A stretch of 64,000 bases of DNA from Sphingobium sp. (GTDB lineage: Bacteria; Pseudomonadota; Alphaproteobacteria; Sphingomonadales; Sphingomonadaceae): contig JAGIAZ010000005.1 in assembly GCA_017744605.1 (NCBI GenBank), positions 62,001 to 126,000 on the forward strand. Direction: 5' to 3'. The notes below the pieces were generated by a model that saw only the letters and a list, made by a program, of their open reading frames with translations, did no database searches and was not told the origin of the DNA. The position numbers and the translations under genes are program-made. Shown piece after piece: positions 43,353 to 51,677 of this stretch. Each line of letters opens with the position of its first letter. The first letter of the stretch is position 1.

Positions 43353-43807
43353 GCGGCTCGGTGAACAAGGTCATTCTCGTCGGCAATCTCGGCGCGGATC
43401 CCGAGATCAAGTCGTTCCAGAACGGCGGGCGCATCGCCAATCTGCGCATCGCGACCAGCGAGACCTGGACCGACCGCGCCTCCGGCGAGCGCCGCGAGCG
43501 CACCGAGTGGCACAATGTCGTCATCAACGGCGACGGCCTGGTCGGCGTGGTCGAGCGCTATCTGCGCAAGGGCAAGAAGGTCTATATCGAAGGCTCGCTG
43601 CGCACCCGCAAATGGCAGGACCAGAATGGCCAGGACAAGTATACGACCGAGGTCGTGCTCTCTGGCCCGGGCGCCGTCATGACCATGCTCGCCAGCGCGG
43701 GTGGTGAAGGCGGTGCGCGCACGCACTATCAAGGCGAAGAAGGTCATATCCCCGGCTATGACGCGCGCAACGCGCGGGAAGAGCTGGACGATGAGATTCC
43801 ATTCTGA
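43349..43807 (+). CDS. ssb: Phage single-stranded DNA-binding protein
   Basis: OB-fold SSB, 152 residues: [33 protein letters not shown], and [20 protein letters not shown]. The C-terminus ends in the acidic ELDDEIPF tail that recruits repair and replication proteins. The start overlaps the preceding stop (ATGA). It covers ssDNA during phage replication and recombination. Confidence 0.93.
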   Translation: MSGSVNKVILVGNLGADPEIKSFQNGGRIANLRIATSETWTDRASGERRERTEWHNVVINGDGLVGVVERYLRKGKKVYIEGSLRTRKWQDQNGQDKYTTEVVLSGPGAVMTMLASAGGEGGARTHYQGEEGHIPGYDARNAREELDDEIPF

Positions 43808-44391
43808 TGCTCCCCCGCCGCATCCTGAAACCCGAGAAACGAGCAAGTCGCTGGCGTAGCCAGGCGCTCAATTGCCATGCTCTGCGAGGCGTTCTTCGCT
43901 ATGAAGCGGGAAAGCTGTTTTGGCTTGAGCGCCCCCGCGCCATGATTGCAGATCAGCGATCATTCAAAACCTGGAACGCTCGCTTCGCTGGGCAAGAGGC
44001 TTTCACCGCCAAGCATAGCGAGGGCTACCGCTGCGGGACGATTTTTGGATGCAACTTCTTCGCCCACCAGATCATTTGGGCACTGCATTTTGGCGATGCA
44101 CCCGGCGAGATCGATCACATAAATGGGAATCGCGCGGATAACAGGCTCGAGAATCTCCGCGCTGTTTCTCGCGATGAGAACCGCCGCAATGTGAAGCGAC
44201 CTTCCACCAACTCAAGCGGCGTAGTCGGCGTATACCGCATGGGTTCAGGCTGGCGCGCCAGCATTGGGATAGATGGGCGCTCGGTCCATCTCGGCAACTT
44301 TACCGAATTTGATCAAGCGTGCACGGCTCGTAAGCTGGCCGAAGTTCAATACGGGTTTCACGAAAATCACGGGCGCTCAGATGCTGCCTAG
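43807..44391 (+). CDS. HNH homing endonuclease with AP2-like end, fused N-terminus
   Basis: 194-residue endonuclease. HNH core: IIWALHFGDAPGEIDHINGN and RADNRLENLRAVSRDENRRN; the C-terminal part (SSGVVGVYRMGSGWRASIGI) is AP2-like DNA binding. The natural N-terminus of such enzymes would begin near LRGVLRYEAGKLFW; instead it is preceded by about 20 residues ([20 protein letters not shown]) matching the start of the next gene. It probably inserted into that gene and uses its start. It begins at the last base of the ssb stop codon. Confidence 0.82.
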   Translation: MLPRRILKPEKRASRWRSQALNCHALRGVLRYEAGKLFWLERPRAMIADQRSFKTWNARFAGQEAFTAKHSEGYRCGTIFGCNFFAHQIIWALHFGDAPGEIDHINGNRADNRLENLRAVSRDENRRNVKRPSTNSSGVVGVYRMGSGWRASIGIDGRSVHLGNFTEFDQACTARKLAEVQYGFHENHGRSDAA

Positions 44392-44731
44392 GCGTATTCC
44401 GAAAGCGCCCAAGCGCGCCTCGCGGTGGAGATCGCAGGCCCATTGTTCGTTCGTACGCTCCCATGCCTGCTGCAATTGCCACAGCATGGCTGCGATCGAG
44501 GTCGCGCATGTTCGGATCGGGAGCGGCGCGGGCGTTGGCCAAAAACCCGATGACTGGCGGACGGTGAGCCTCTGCCGTGATTGTCACGCAACCCAACACC
44601 GTAACGGCGAACGGTCTTTTTGGGCCGCCTACAAAGTCGCGACAGGGCAGGACGTGGAAACCCTCATTGAGGAGTTCATCACAGCCTCGCCCAAGCGTCT
44701 TGAGATCAGACAGGAAAGGGCAGCGCAATGA
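44381..44731 (+). CDS. DUF968-like recombination-associated protein
   Basis: 116 residues. Zn/HNH-like elements: CSFVRSHACCNCHS, EVAHVRIGSGAGVGQKPDDW, SLCRDCHATQHRNGE and RSFW. This resembles DUF968 phage recombination proteins often found with NinB and RusA. The first 20 residues nearly duplicate those of the preceding HNH gene but with different codons. The ATG at 44381 lies inside the HNH gene's last 11 bases; a longer in-frame start at 44273 lies out of frame within the HNH gene and is rejected. Confidence 0.72.
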   Translation: MLPRRIPKAPKRASRWRSQAHCSFVRSHACCNCHSMAAIEVAHVRIGSGAGVGQKPDDWRTVSLCRDCHATQHRNGERSFWAAYKVATGQDVETLIEEFITASPKRLEIRQERAAQ

Positions 44732-45114
44732 GCCACCTCATCCGCCTCACCAACTGGTATCAGCGCCAGCGCGCCAAGGATCTCATCGATCGCGCGCCTG
44801 ATGGCTACATCATGAAGGTCGATGAGCCTCGCCGCACTTGTGACCAGAACGCGAAGCTCTGGGCAATGCTCACCGACATCTCGCACGCCAAGCCGCTCGG
44901 TCGCCGACACACGCCCGACGACTGGAAGGCCATCTTCATGAATGCCTGTGGTTGGGAGTGTCAATTCGTTGAAGGGATCGACGGACGCCCCTTCCCCAAA
45001 GGCTTCAAATCATCCGAGCTGAGCAAGTCTCAGATGTCGAGCCTTATCGACTTCATGCGGGCCTTTGGTGACCAGCATGGTGTGCGCTGGGGCGAGGAAG
45101 CGAGGGCAGCATGA
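44728..45114 (+). CDS. ninB: NinB-like recombination protein
   Basis: 128-residue protein of the lambda NinB (Orf) family, which binds ssDNA and helps load annealing proteins. Core: EPRRTCDQNAKLWAMLTDIS, HTPDDWKAIFMNACGWE and a C-terminal FMRAFGDQHGVRW. It starts in an ATGA overlap with the gene before. Fits with the SSB, annealing-like and RusA genes nearby. Confidence 0.88.
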   Translation: MSHLIRLTNWYQRQRAKDLIDRAPDGYIMKVDEPRRTCDQNAKLWAMLTDISHAKPLGRRHTPDDWKAIFMNACGWECQFVEGIDGRPFPKGFKSSELSKSQMSSLIDFMRAFGDQHGVRWGEEARAA

Positions 45115-45260
45115 TCCGCCGTTTCTTCGCCCGCCGTCGCTTAGCCAAGCTCGTGAGGGCAGAGAGAGCCCGTAACCACCAATGGTCCCTGAACCGACTT
45201 GCCCAGCTCACAGGAGAGCGGCGGGAGAGGTTTGCGCGGGCGATGGAGCGCGCGCTGTGA
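45111..45260 (+). CDS. Small basic protein, 49 aa
   Basis: Arg-rich 49-residue protein (MIRRFFARRRLAKLVRAERA). Its start overlaps the NinB stop (ATGA) and its stop overlaps RusA's GTG start (GTGA). No known family; nucleic-acid binding is plausible from charge only. Confidence 0.5.
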   Translation: MIRRFFARRRLAKLVRAERARNHQWSLNRLAQLTGERRERFARAMERAL

Positions 45261-45610
45261 ACAGCATCACAGTCTCTTGGCCGGATCGCGTCCTCTCTCC
45301 CAATGTGTCCGCACATTGGCGCCGCAAGTCTGCCGCACGCAAGGCCCAACGGCTCGAAGCATGGACGCTTGCCATGCAGGCTAAGGTTCATTGCCCTGGC
45401 GCGCCCATAGATCCGATATCCATCCGTCTGGACGCCTATCCCAAGCACGAGCGCAAGCGGGATATCGACAACCTTCTCGCCAGCACCAAGGGCGCTCTGG
45501 ATGGTCTCGCGCAGGCGATGGGCGTCGATGACAGCCTCTTTCGTCCTGAGCTTACCATTCACCCTGCAGACGGCACTGGTCGCATTGTTTTGACGGTTTT
45601 GCCGATATGA
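45257..45610 (+). CDS. rusA: RusA-family Holliday junction resolvase
   Basis: Crossover-junction endonuclease of the RusA family, 117 residues. The acidic core is in KHERKRDIDNLLASTKGALD and GVDDSLF, giving the conserved Asp residues. The chosen GTG at 45257 overlaps the previous stop (GTGA); a longer in-frame start at 45182 would read through the small upstream gene. It resolves branched DNA after phage recombination, and may help packaging. Confidence 0.88.
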   Translation: MNSITVSWPDRVLSPNVSAHWRRKSAARKAQRLEAWTLAMQAKVHCPGAPIDPISIRLDAYPKHERKRDIDNLLASTKGALDGLAQAMGVDDSLFRPELTIHPADGTGRIVLTVLPI

Positions 45611-45891
45611 CCCGTCTTCGCCTTTCCAGCTCAATCATATCGGACACAGCCAAGGCATTCAACGTGCCCATGGATCGGATGCTGAGCGAAAGCCGCGTCC
45701 GTCCTCTCGCATGCGCCCGGTTCGCGGCAATGAAGATCATCCGTGAGGAGCGCTACCTGTCCGCACAAACGATAGCCCGGCTCTTGAAGCGCAAGGACCA
45801 CACAACTGTTCTCAATGGCATTCGCCAGGCAGATAAGTTGCTCGCCACCGATCCCGCTTTCCGTGACGCATATATGAGGGCAGCGGGATGA
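45607..45891 (+). CDS. DnaA domain-IV-like DNA-binding protein
   Basis: 94 residues matching only the C-terminal DNA-binding domain of DnaA: CARFAAMKIIREERYLSAQT, KRKDHTTVLNGIRQADKLL with the DnaA signature DHTTV. Lacks the AAA+ domain. It could bind DnaA boxes in the phage origin or host oriC. Coupled by ATGA to RusA and the next gene. Confidence 0.82.
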   Translation: MTRLRLSSSIISDTAKAFNVPMDRMLSESRVRPLACARFAAMKIIREERYLSAQTIARLLKRKDHTTVLNGIRQADKLLATDPAFRDAYMRAAG

Positions 45892-46556
45892 GCGACCTTC
45901 TCGCGCGCCTTTTGTCCGCAGGGACGCCTCCTGAGCTTGTCGCCGAAGTAGCTATGGAGCTGGCGCGCGCAGAAGCGGCGAAAGAGGCAATTGAACAGCG
46001 CCGCCTCAATGATAGGACAAGGCAGGCCGAGCGCCGCGCTCGGAATAACGTGACGTCACGTGACACCGCAGACGTCACAGACGCCCCCCTTTCCCTTTCC
46101 CCCAATGAAAATAATTCTAACCCCCATACCCATACCCCCGAGAATATAACTCCCCGCGCGCGTAAGACCGATTTCCCGAAACCGGATTGGGCTGATGGGC
46201 AGGTTTGGGCTGATTTCCTGACAAACCGAAAAGCGAAGCGCCTGCAAAACACCGCCACGGCGCATGCAAAATTCCTGAACGACACGGCGAAACTCAGTGC
46301 CGAGACAGGATGGCCGCCCGGCGAATGCCTGCGAGCCTGCGTGGCCAAGGGCTGGGGTGCAATTTTCGATCCACGGGACAAACACGATGGCAGAAGCGGT
46401 CAAAATTTCGGAAGCAATTCAGATCGACGTGACGGAGTTGCCCGCGCTCTCGACCGGCAGCTTGGCCTTGATGGCGCGCCGTCCAACAGACGCGGAACTG
46501 GCGGAGGCGGAGATAGTGGCAGCGGCCCCGTTGCCTATCTTACCGCCGTGCGATGA
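45888..46556 (+). CDS. Putative phage replication protein
   Basis: 222 residues. Helical start (LLARLLSAGTPPELVAEVAM), a basic helix with DRTRQAERRARN, then DWADGQVWADFLTNRKAKRL and ETGWPPGECLRACVAKGWGA, a pattern common in phage O-like or DUF1376-type replication proteins. The C-terminal 57 residues overlap the next gene in another frame. The evidence for replication is context and the general pattern, not a signature. Confidence 0.6.
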   Translation: MSDLLARLLSAGTPPELVAEVAMELARAEAAKEAIEQRRLNDRTRQAERRARNNVTSRDTADVTDAPLSLSPNENNSNPHTHTPENITPRARKTDFPKPDWADGQVWADFLTNRKAKRLQNTATAHAKFLNDTAKLSAETGWPPGECLRACVAKGWGAIFDPRDKHDGRSGQNFGSNSDRRDGVARALDRQLGLDGAPSNRRGTGGGGDSGSGPVAYLTAVR

Positions 46557-47004
46557 AAAGCATTTCGGTCAGTGTCTCCGTGTCATGATCGCAGCGCTGC
46601 CCAAGCAGAGCGCGGATGAAGTTGGTGGCGAGTTGTTCGTTGCCGCATATCGCCGGAAGCTTGGTCACATGGCTGCTGAGCAAATCAGTTTTCTCGCAGA
46701 CCAAGCCTTGGGCGAGTGCCGTTGGTTTCCGACCATCGCGCAATGCCTGGACATCGCCGCTCGCTGGGAGCGCAGTGACGAGTTCACGCGCCGACAGTCG
46801 CGGGCCAGGTCTATCGTTACCTGCGAGCGCCAGGCCCGCATGGAAGACGCGATGAAGGCTTTGGACCGCTTCGAGATGACACAGGACCAATTCGATGCCC
46901 TGCCCGACCAATGGCAGAGGATCGCGGATGCCAGGGGCTTGGTTCGATGGACGGCTGAAGGCCTAACAGTTCGGCAACCGATTAAAGCTGAGACCGCAGC
47001 ATGA
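46387..47004 (+). CDS. Phage replication-associated hypothetical protein
   Basis: 205 residues from ATG at 46387; ATG at 46471 (MARRPTDAELAEAEI) is an alternative. Core: CDEKHFGQCLRVMIAALPKQ, VAAYRRKLGHMAAEQISFL, and GECRWFPTIAQCLDIAARW, a helical phage family of unknown role that usually follows replication genes. With the earlier start it overlaps the previous gene by 170 bases. Cytoplasmic. Confidence 0.65.
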   Translation: MAEAVKISEAIQIDVTELPALSTGSLALMARRPTDAELAEAEIVAAAPLPILPPCDEKHFGQCLRVMIAALPKQSADEVGGELFVAAYRRKLGHMAAEQISFLADQALGECRWFPTIAQCLDIAARWERSDEFTRRQSRARSIVTCERQARMEDAMKALDRFEMTQDQFDALPDQWQRIADARGLVRWTAEGLTVRQPIKAETAA

Positions 47005-47039
47005 ACACCGCCTACATCCCCCAGGACAAAGGATAGATC

Positions 47040-47201
47040 ATGGCTCTAAGGGGTAGGCCTGCAAGTGTCCGAGACGAGATACTGCGTCGAGCCAATGGCA
47101 TGCGCGCGAACGGAGAGATCGTGAACAAGTCACGCATTGCCCGCGAGCTGCATGTTTCGCTGCGCCACGTTCGCAGGGTTCTCCCACTAATTTCGATCTG
47201 A
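47040..47201 (+). CDS. Small HTH protein, 53 aa
   Basis: Basic 53-residue protein. MALRGRPASVRDEILRRANG then an HTH (SRIARELHVSLRHVRRVL). AAAGGA sits five bases before the ATG. As the last small gene before the late operon it might act as a late regulator, an inference from position only. Confidence 0.6.
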   Translation: MALRGRPASVRDEILRRANGMRANGEIVNKSRIARELHVSLRHVRRVLPLISI

Positions 47202-47253
47202 CGAATTATGTCCTATGCACAGGCCCTCAAAACCTGTGTAATTGAAATGCCCC

Positions 47254-47586
47254 ATGAGCGGGGCAAACCCTGTAACAAACGGCGAGAAAAAGGACACGCG
47301 GATCAAGCCCGGCGAGGTCCGCAATCCGCATGGCCGCCCGAAGGGTTCGCGGCATAAGCTCGGCGAAGATTTCCTCAAGGCTCTACAGGCCGATTTTGCG
47401 CAGCACGGCAAGCGGGTGATCGAGGATGTCCGAGAGGAAAAGCCAGATGTCTACCTCAAGGTCATCGCCTCTGTCCTCCCCAAAGAGATTGAGGTCAGCG
47501 GCGAAGTCGCTCTGACCACCAAAGAGCAGCGAGATGCAGCGCTTAGCGCATTTCAACGCACTTTGGCTGAAGAGGTCATGCAATGA
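47254..47586 (+). CDS. DUF5681 protein, probable terminase small subunit
   Basis: 110 residues with the N-terminal DUF5681 signature RIKPGEVRNPHGRPKGSRHK, a short domain frequent at the start of phage packaging genes, and a helical remainder (FLKALQADFAQHGKRVIEDV). The start ATG at 47254 gives MSGANPVTNG. Its stop overlaps the terminase large-subunit start (ATGA). DNA-recognition role inferred from place. Confidence 0.75.
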   Translation: MSGANPVTNGEKKDTRIKPGEVRNPHGRPKGSRHKLGEDFLKALQADFAQHGKRVIEDVREEKPDVYLKVIASVLPKEIEVSGEVALTTKEQRDAALSAFQRTLAEEVMQ

Positions 47587-49052
47587 GCGCCGCCATCGCT
47601 CTCCAAGCTGAGGACTTCGCGTTCTCGCGCCTCATTGCTTATATCGCCTATCAATGGCCGAATTACGCCGACGCGCCGCATCACCGCTTGATTGCCCGTC
47701 ACCTCGAAGCTGTCGAGCGCGGCGAGATCACTCGCCTCATGATCACCATGCCGCCTCGCCACGGCAAGAGCATGCTCGCGAGCGAGTTCTTCCCGGCTTG
47801 GTATATGGGTCGCAATCCCGACCACTATGTGGTGACGGCGACCTACGCACAGGAGCTTGCCGATGACTTCGGGCGCAAGGTCAAGAACCAGATCGAGGAC
47901 CCCGCCTTTCAGTGCATCTTCCCGGGAGTTGGGCTTGCAGACGATTCCAAGTCAGCCAAGCGTTTCCATATCGACGGCTCAATCGGTGGCGTGGAGCATG
48001 CGACGACCCAGAGAGGCGCATTTTACGCTGTGGGCGTTGGGGGTCCGTTAACAGGCCGTGGCGCACACCTTCTCCTCATTGACGACCCGGTAAAGAACCG
48101 CGAGGAAGCTGAATCCGAGGTCATCCGCAAGAAGACCAAGGATTGGTACACCAGCACCGCCTACACGCGCCTTATGCCGGGTGGCCGGATCGTCATCATC
48201 CAGACGCGCTGGCACGAAGACGACCTGTCTGGTTGGCTTCTCTCAGAGCACCAGCACGAGGGCTGGACAGTCCTCAATCTGCCGGCGATCAACGATAACG
48301 GCGATGCGCTTTGGCCCGAGCAGTATCCGGTTGAAGCGCTGGAACGGATCAAGCGAGCCCTCCCGCCACGCGATTGGTCAGCCCTCTACCAGCAGATGCC
48401 GACGCCTGAATCGGGTGACTATTTCAAACGCGAGTGGATCATCCCTGTCGATGTCATTCCTCCCAAGGAGGCGATGGCGATCTACGGTGCCTCCGATTAC
48501 GCGGTCACGGCCGATGGAGGCGACTATACCGTCCATGCCGTGATCGGTGTTGCCCAGGATGGCCGCATGTATCTGCTTGATCTGTGGCGCGCTCAGGTCA
48601 GCTCCGATGTCTGGGTTGAGGCCTTCTGCGCCATGGTGCGCAAGTGGCGCCCGATTGGCTGGGCCGAAGAGACTGGCCAGATCAAGAGCGGCGTCGGCCC
48701 ATTCCTTGTTCGGCGCATGATCGAGACGGATTCCATCGTTGCCCGCGAGCAATTCCCGACGCGCGGCGATAAGGCAGTGCGCGCTCAGTCAATCCGGGGT
48801 CGCATGGCGCTCCAAGGCCTCCATGTGCCCCGTGATGCACCGTGGCTTGCTGACTTCATCTCCGAGTGCATGAGCTTCCCGGTCGGCGTTCATGACGACC
48901 AAATCGATGCGATCGGTCTTGTTGGCCAGCTCATCGACAAGTTCAGCTTGGGCAAGAGGTCGCGTGACGAGACGCCGGTGCCGCGACGCGCTCCTGTCGC
49001 TGTACAAGACGGTGTGATCGCCCCTCCCTTGAGCATGGGGAGGCGTCGATGA
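47583..49052 (+). CDS. terL: Terminase large subunit
   Basis: ATP-driven DNA packaging motor and nuclease, 489 residues. Walker A PPRHGKS at residues 57-63, Walker B HLLLIDDP near 160, and a C-terminal RNase H-like nuclease with YGASDYAVTADGGDYTVHAV and HDDQIDAIG near the end. Belongs to the group with the TIGR01630-type C-terminus. Starts the late operon; coupled by ATGA to portal. Confidence 0.92.
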   Translation: MSAAIALQAEDFAFSRLIAYIAYQWPNYADAPHHRLIARHLEAVERGEITRLMITMPPRHGKSMLASEFFPAWYMGRNPDHYVVTATYAQELADDFGRKVKNQIEDPAFQCIFPGVGLADDSKSAKRFHIDGSIGGVEHATTQRGAFYAVGVGGPLTGRGAHLLLIDDPVKNREEAESEVIRKKTKDWYTSTAYTRLMPGGRIVIIQTRWHEDDLSGWLLSEHQHEGWTVLNLPAINDNGDALWPEQYPVEALERIKRALPPRDWSALYQQMPTPESGDYFKREWIIPVDVIPPKEAMAIYGASDYAVTADGGDYTVHAVIGVAQDGRMYLLDLWRAQVSSDVWVEAFCAMVRKWRPIGWAEETGQIKSGVGPFLVRRMIETDSIVAREQFPTRGDKAVRAQSIRGRMALQGLHVPRDAPWLADFISECMSFPVGVHDDQIDAIGLVGQLIDKFSLGKRSRDETPVPRRAPVAVQDGVIAPPLSMGRRR

Positions 49053-51427
49053 TCCCTGTCAGCCAAGGCAACACCGGCAACGACCAGCAGTTCACGGATG
49101 AGAACGACGGTGAGACTTTCACCGGCGACACCAAGAGCAGCGCGACTGTCCTGACCGCCCTCAAGCGCGCCGAAGACACATTTCGCGATTGGCAGGCCAC
49201 ATGCTCGACGATTGACGAAATCTACAATCTCGACGGCGCCGGCTATGGCGGTATTCGCAGCGATCTCGATCAATATGGCTGGCGCGACACGAAGCTCGAT
49301 CTGTTCTGGGCAAGCTATGAAGTCCTGAAACCCGCTGTCTATGCTCGCCCTCCACAGCCGGTCGTTGAGCCGCTGTTTAAGGACACGAAGCGCCTCCCGA
49401 TCGTGACAGCGGAATTGCTGGAGCGGTGCGCTGTCTCGACGCTCAAGCGCACCGGCATCGGCGACGTGATGACAGAGGTGCGTGATGATCTCATTTTTAC
49501 CTCGCGCGGCATCATCTGGATTACCTACGAAGCGGACAATGATGGGAAGCGGGTTTGCTTTGAGCATCTGGACCGCAAGGATTTCCTGCACGAGCCTGTG
49601 AGGAAATGGCAGGAATGCGGTTGGGTTGGTCGCCGTGCCTGGATGACCCGTAAGGAGATGCGCAAGCGCTTCTTCAAGACGAGTGGCGATGCATATCAGT
49701 ATGCCAATTATCTTAAGGCCAAGGATCGCGACGGCGATCTGGCCGATGAGGACCGCGCCACCACGAAAAAGGCCGGTGTCTGGGAGGTTTGGCACAAGGC
49801 TGACGGCAAGGTCTATTGGGTCACGCCTGGCGTTGATGTGCTTCTGGATAGCGGAGAGCCGCATCTCAAACTCTGCGAATTCTTCCCCTGCCCTCGCCCT
49901 GCATTTGCGACGAAGCGGCACCGCTCCATGATCCCCGTTCCCGATTGGGAGCGTTACGCAGTCCATTTCCGCAAGATCAGCGATCTCACCGGGCGCATCT
50001 ACCAGCTGCTCAACCAGGTCCGCATGATGGGCATCATTGCGGGTGGCGGTGATGTTGCGGATGCCGTCGAAGACATGCTTCGCGCGATCGACGACGATCA
50101 GACCGTCATCCGCGTCAATAGCATTCAGCCCCTGAATGAAACCCTGTCATGGCTTCCCCTCAAGGAAATGGCCGAAGCGATCCAAGGCCTCATCATGGCT
50201 CGCGGACAGCTCATTGAAGATTTCTACCAGCTTTCCGGCATCTCGGACATCATGCGCGGTGCTTCCGAGGAAAATGAAACGCTGGGGGCGCAGCAACTCA
50301 AAACACAGTTCGGCTCTGTTCGAGTTCGCGAGAAGTCGGCTGAGCTCCAGCGATTGGCGGCCGATGGCGTCAAGATCGCCTGCGAGATCATCGCGGAGAA
50401 GTTCGACCAAGAGACGCTTCTTGAGATGTCTCAGATGGATCTTCCGACCAAGCGCGAGATCGAAAAGCACATCAAGGAGATAGAGGAAGCAGCAAAGGGC
50501 GAACTCAAGGCCCTAGGGGAAAAGGCGAAGCAGGCCGCTGCCCAAAGCCAGCAGCAGATCGATCCTCAGCAAGCTGAACAGGCACTCCAGCAGGCCCAGC
50601 AGCAGATCGTGGCCAAATATGCCCCTATGCTGAGCGAGGCGCAAAATCAGGTTCCCATCGAGGACGTGATCAAACTGCTCCGCGACGACCGCGCCCGGAA
50701 CTTCACGTTCGAAATTGAAAGCAGCAGCACGATCCTTGTTGATGAACTCGAGGAGAAGCGCGCCCGCAATGAGTTCATGGATAGCCTGTCAAAGGGCATC
50801 CCGGCTATGCTGCAGCTGGTCGCGCTGGGAGAGCCTGCCGCGAAGTTGGCTGGAGAGGCGCTGAAGTTCCAACTCGCCCCCTATCGGGCCGGTCGTTCGC
50901 TGGATGGAGCGATTGACCAATTCATCGACGCTGCGCCCGAGATGGCGAAGGCGATGGCCGCGAAGAACGGCGCGAATGATGAGGCTGAAGGTCTCGTGGA
51001 AGCTCAGAAGCAGCTCGCCCAAGCCGAAATGGAGAAGGGGCAGGCGGCCATGGCGAATGTCCAAGCTAAGGCCGCGCTCGATAAGGCCGAACTGCAACGC
51101 AAAATGATGCAGATGCAGCTCGACGCGCAAAATGATGCCGTCAAGGCCCAGCAGGAAGCCGAAAAGCTCCGTCTCCAGATGGCCGACATGGCCGAGAAGC
51201 ATGGGCAGGCCCAACGCAAGCTAGAGGCTGATATCGACAAGGTTCGGGCAGAAACCGTCCAGATCCTTCAGAGCATCGGCCTAGCCCAGCGCCAGCAGGA
51301 GATGGCGGAATTCAAGTCCGTCGCCGATGTGAGCCTGCGGCAAGGCGACCAATCGCTTTCCGCCCAAGGACAGGCCCAAGAGGCGCAATTCCGCGATCGA
51401 CAGAGCCAGCAACAGGAGGCCCGGTAA
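49049..51427 (+). CDS. Portal protein
   Basis: Large portal, 792 residues, forming the ring through which DNA enters the capsid. The body carries WRDTKLDLFWASYEVLKPA and YQLLNQVRMMGIIAGGGDVA; the C-terminal 200 residues are Gln/Ala-rich coiled coil (AQAEMEKGQAAMANVQAKAA), the barrel-like end of P22-type large portals. Position after terminase and before scaffold agrees. Its stop shares one base with the next start (TAATG). Confidence 0.8.
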   Translation: MIPVSQGNTGNDQQFTDENDGETFTGDTKSSATVLTALKRAEDTFRDWQATCSTIDEIYNLDGAGYGGIRSDLDQYGWRDTKLDLFWASYEVLKPAVYARPPQPVVEPLFKDTKRLPIVTAELLERCAVSTLKRTGIGDVMTEVRDDLIFTSRGIIWITYEADNDGKRVCFEHLDRKDFLHEPVRKWQECGWVGRRAWMTRKEMRKRFFKTSGDAYQYANYLKAKDRDGDLADEDRATTKKAGVWEVWHKADGKVYWVTPGVDVLLDSGEPHLKLCEFFPCPRPAFATKRHRSMIPVPDWERYAVHFRKISDLTGRIYQLLNQVRMMGIIAGGGDVADAVEDMLRAIDDDQTVIRVNSIQPLNETLSWLPLKEMAEAIQGLIMARGQLIEDFYQLSGISDIMRGASEENETLGAQQLKTQFGSVRVREKSAELQRLAADGVKIACEIIAEKFDQETLLEMSQMDLPTKREIEKHIKEIEEAAKGELKALGEKAKQAAAQSQQQIDPQQAEQALQQAQQQIVAKYAPMLSEAQNQVPIEDVIKLLRDDRARNFTFEIESSSTILVDELEEKRARNEFMDSLSKGIPAMLQLVALGEPAAKLAGEALKFQLAPYRAGRSLDGAIDQFIDAAPEMAKAMAAKNGANDEAEGLVEAQKQLAQAEMEKGQAAMANVQAKAALDKAELQRKMMQMQLDAQNDAVKAQQEAEKLRLQMADMAEKHGQAQRKLEADIDKVRAETVQILQSIGLAQRQQEMAEFKSVADVSLRQGDQSLSAQGQAQEAQFRDRQSQQQEAR

Positions 51428-51675
51428 TGGCAACAGGAAACGCACGCCGCTTCCAGGAACTCGGTGTTCCCAGCGGCACGGCGAAGGAACTCGCTGCCCA
51501 GATCACAGCCAGCACGGGCAATGTGCGGCGACTTGGCGAGATGGGCTTTACGCCGAACGCATCGAATATCATCGCGGCCTCCGTGGCAGCGCATACGGTG
51601 AATGTGCGAGCGCTTTGCGAAGCCGGTGTGTCGAGCCGCGTCGTCGCCGAATTCAAGACGCAGATTGCCTCCTGA
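51427..51675 (+). CDS. Small virion-module protein, 82 aa
   Basis: Unknown 82-residue protein with three imperfect repeats of about 27 residues, e.g. RFQELGVPSGTAKELAAQIT, RRLGEMGFTPNASNIIAASV and ALCEAGVSSRVVAEFKTQI. Lies between portal and scaffold, in the late operon. Ribosome site overlaps the end of the portal gene. Confidence 0.65.
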   Translation: MATGNARRFQELGVPSGTAKELAAQITASTGNVRRLGEMGFTPNASNIIAASVAAHTVNVRALCEAGVSSRVVAEFKTQIAS

Positions 51676-51677
51676 CC

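Noticed and set aside
44273..44380. Longer N-terminus for the DUF968-like gene
   Set aside because: It reads the HNH gene out of frame; the repeat of MLPRRI and overlap pattern favour 44381.
47001..47036. 11-codon frame overlapping the previous stop by ATGA
   Set aside because: Too short to support as a gene; the ATGA could be chance.
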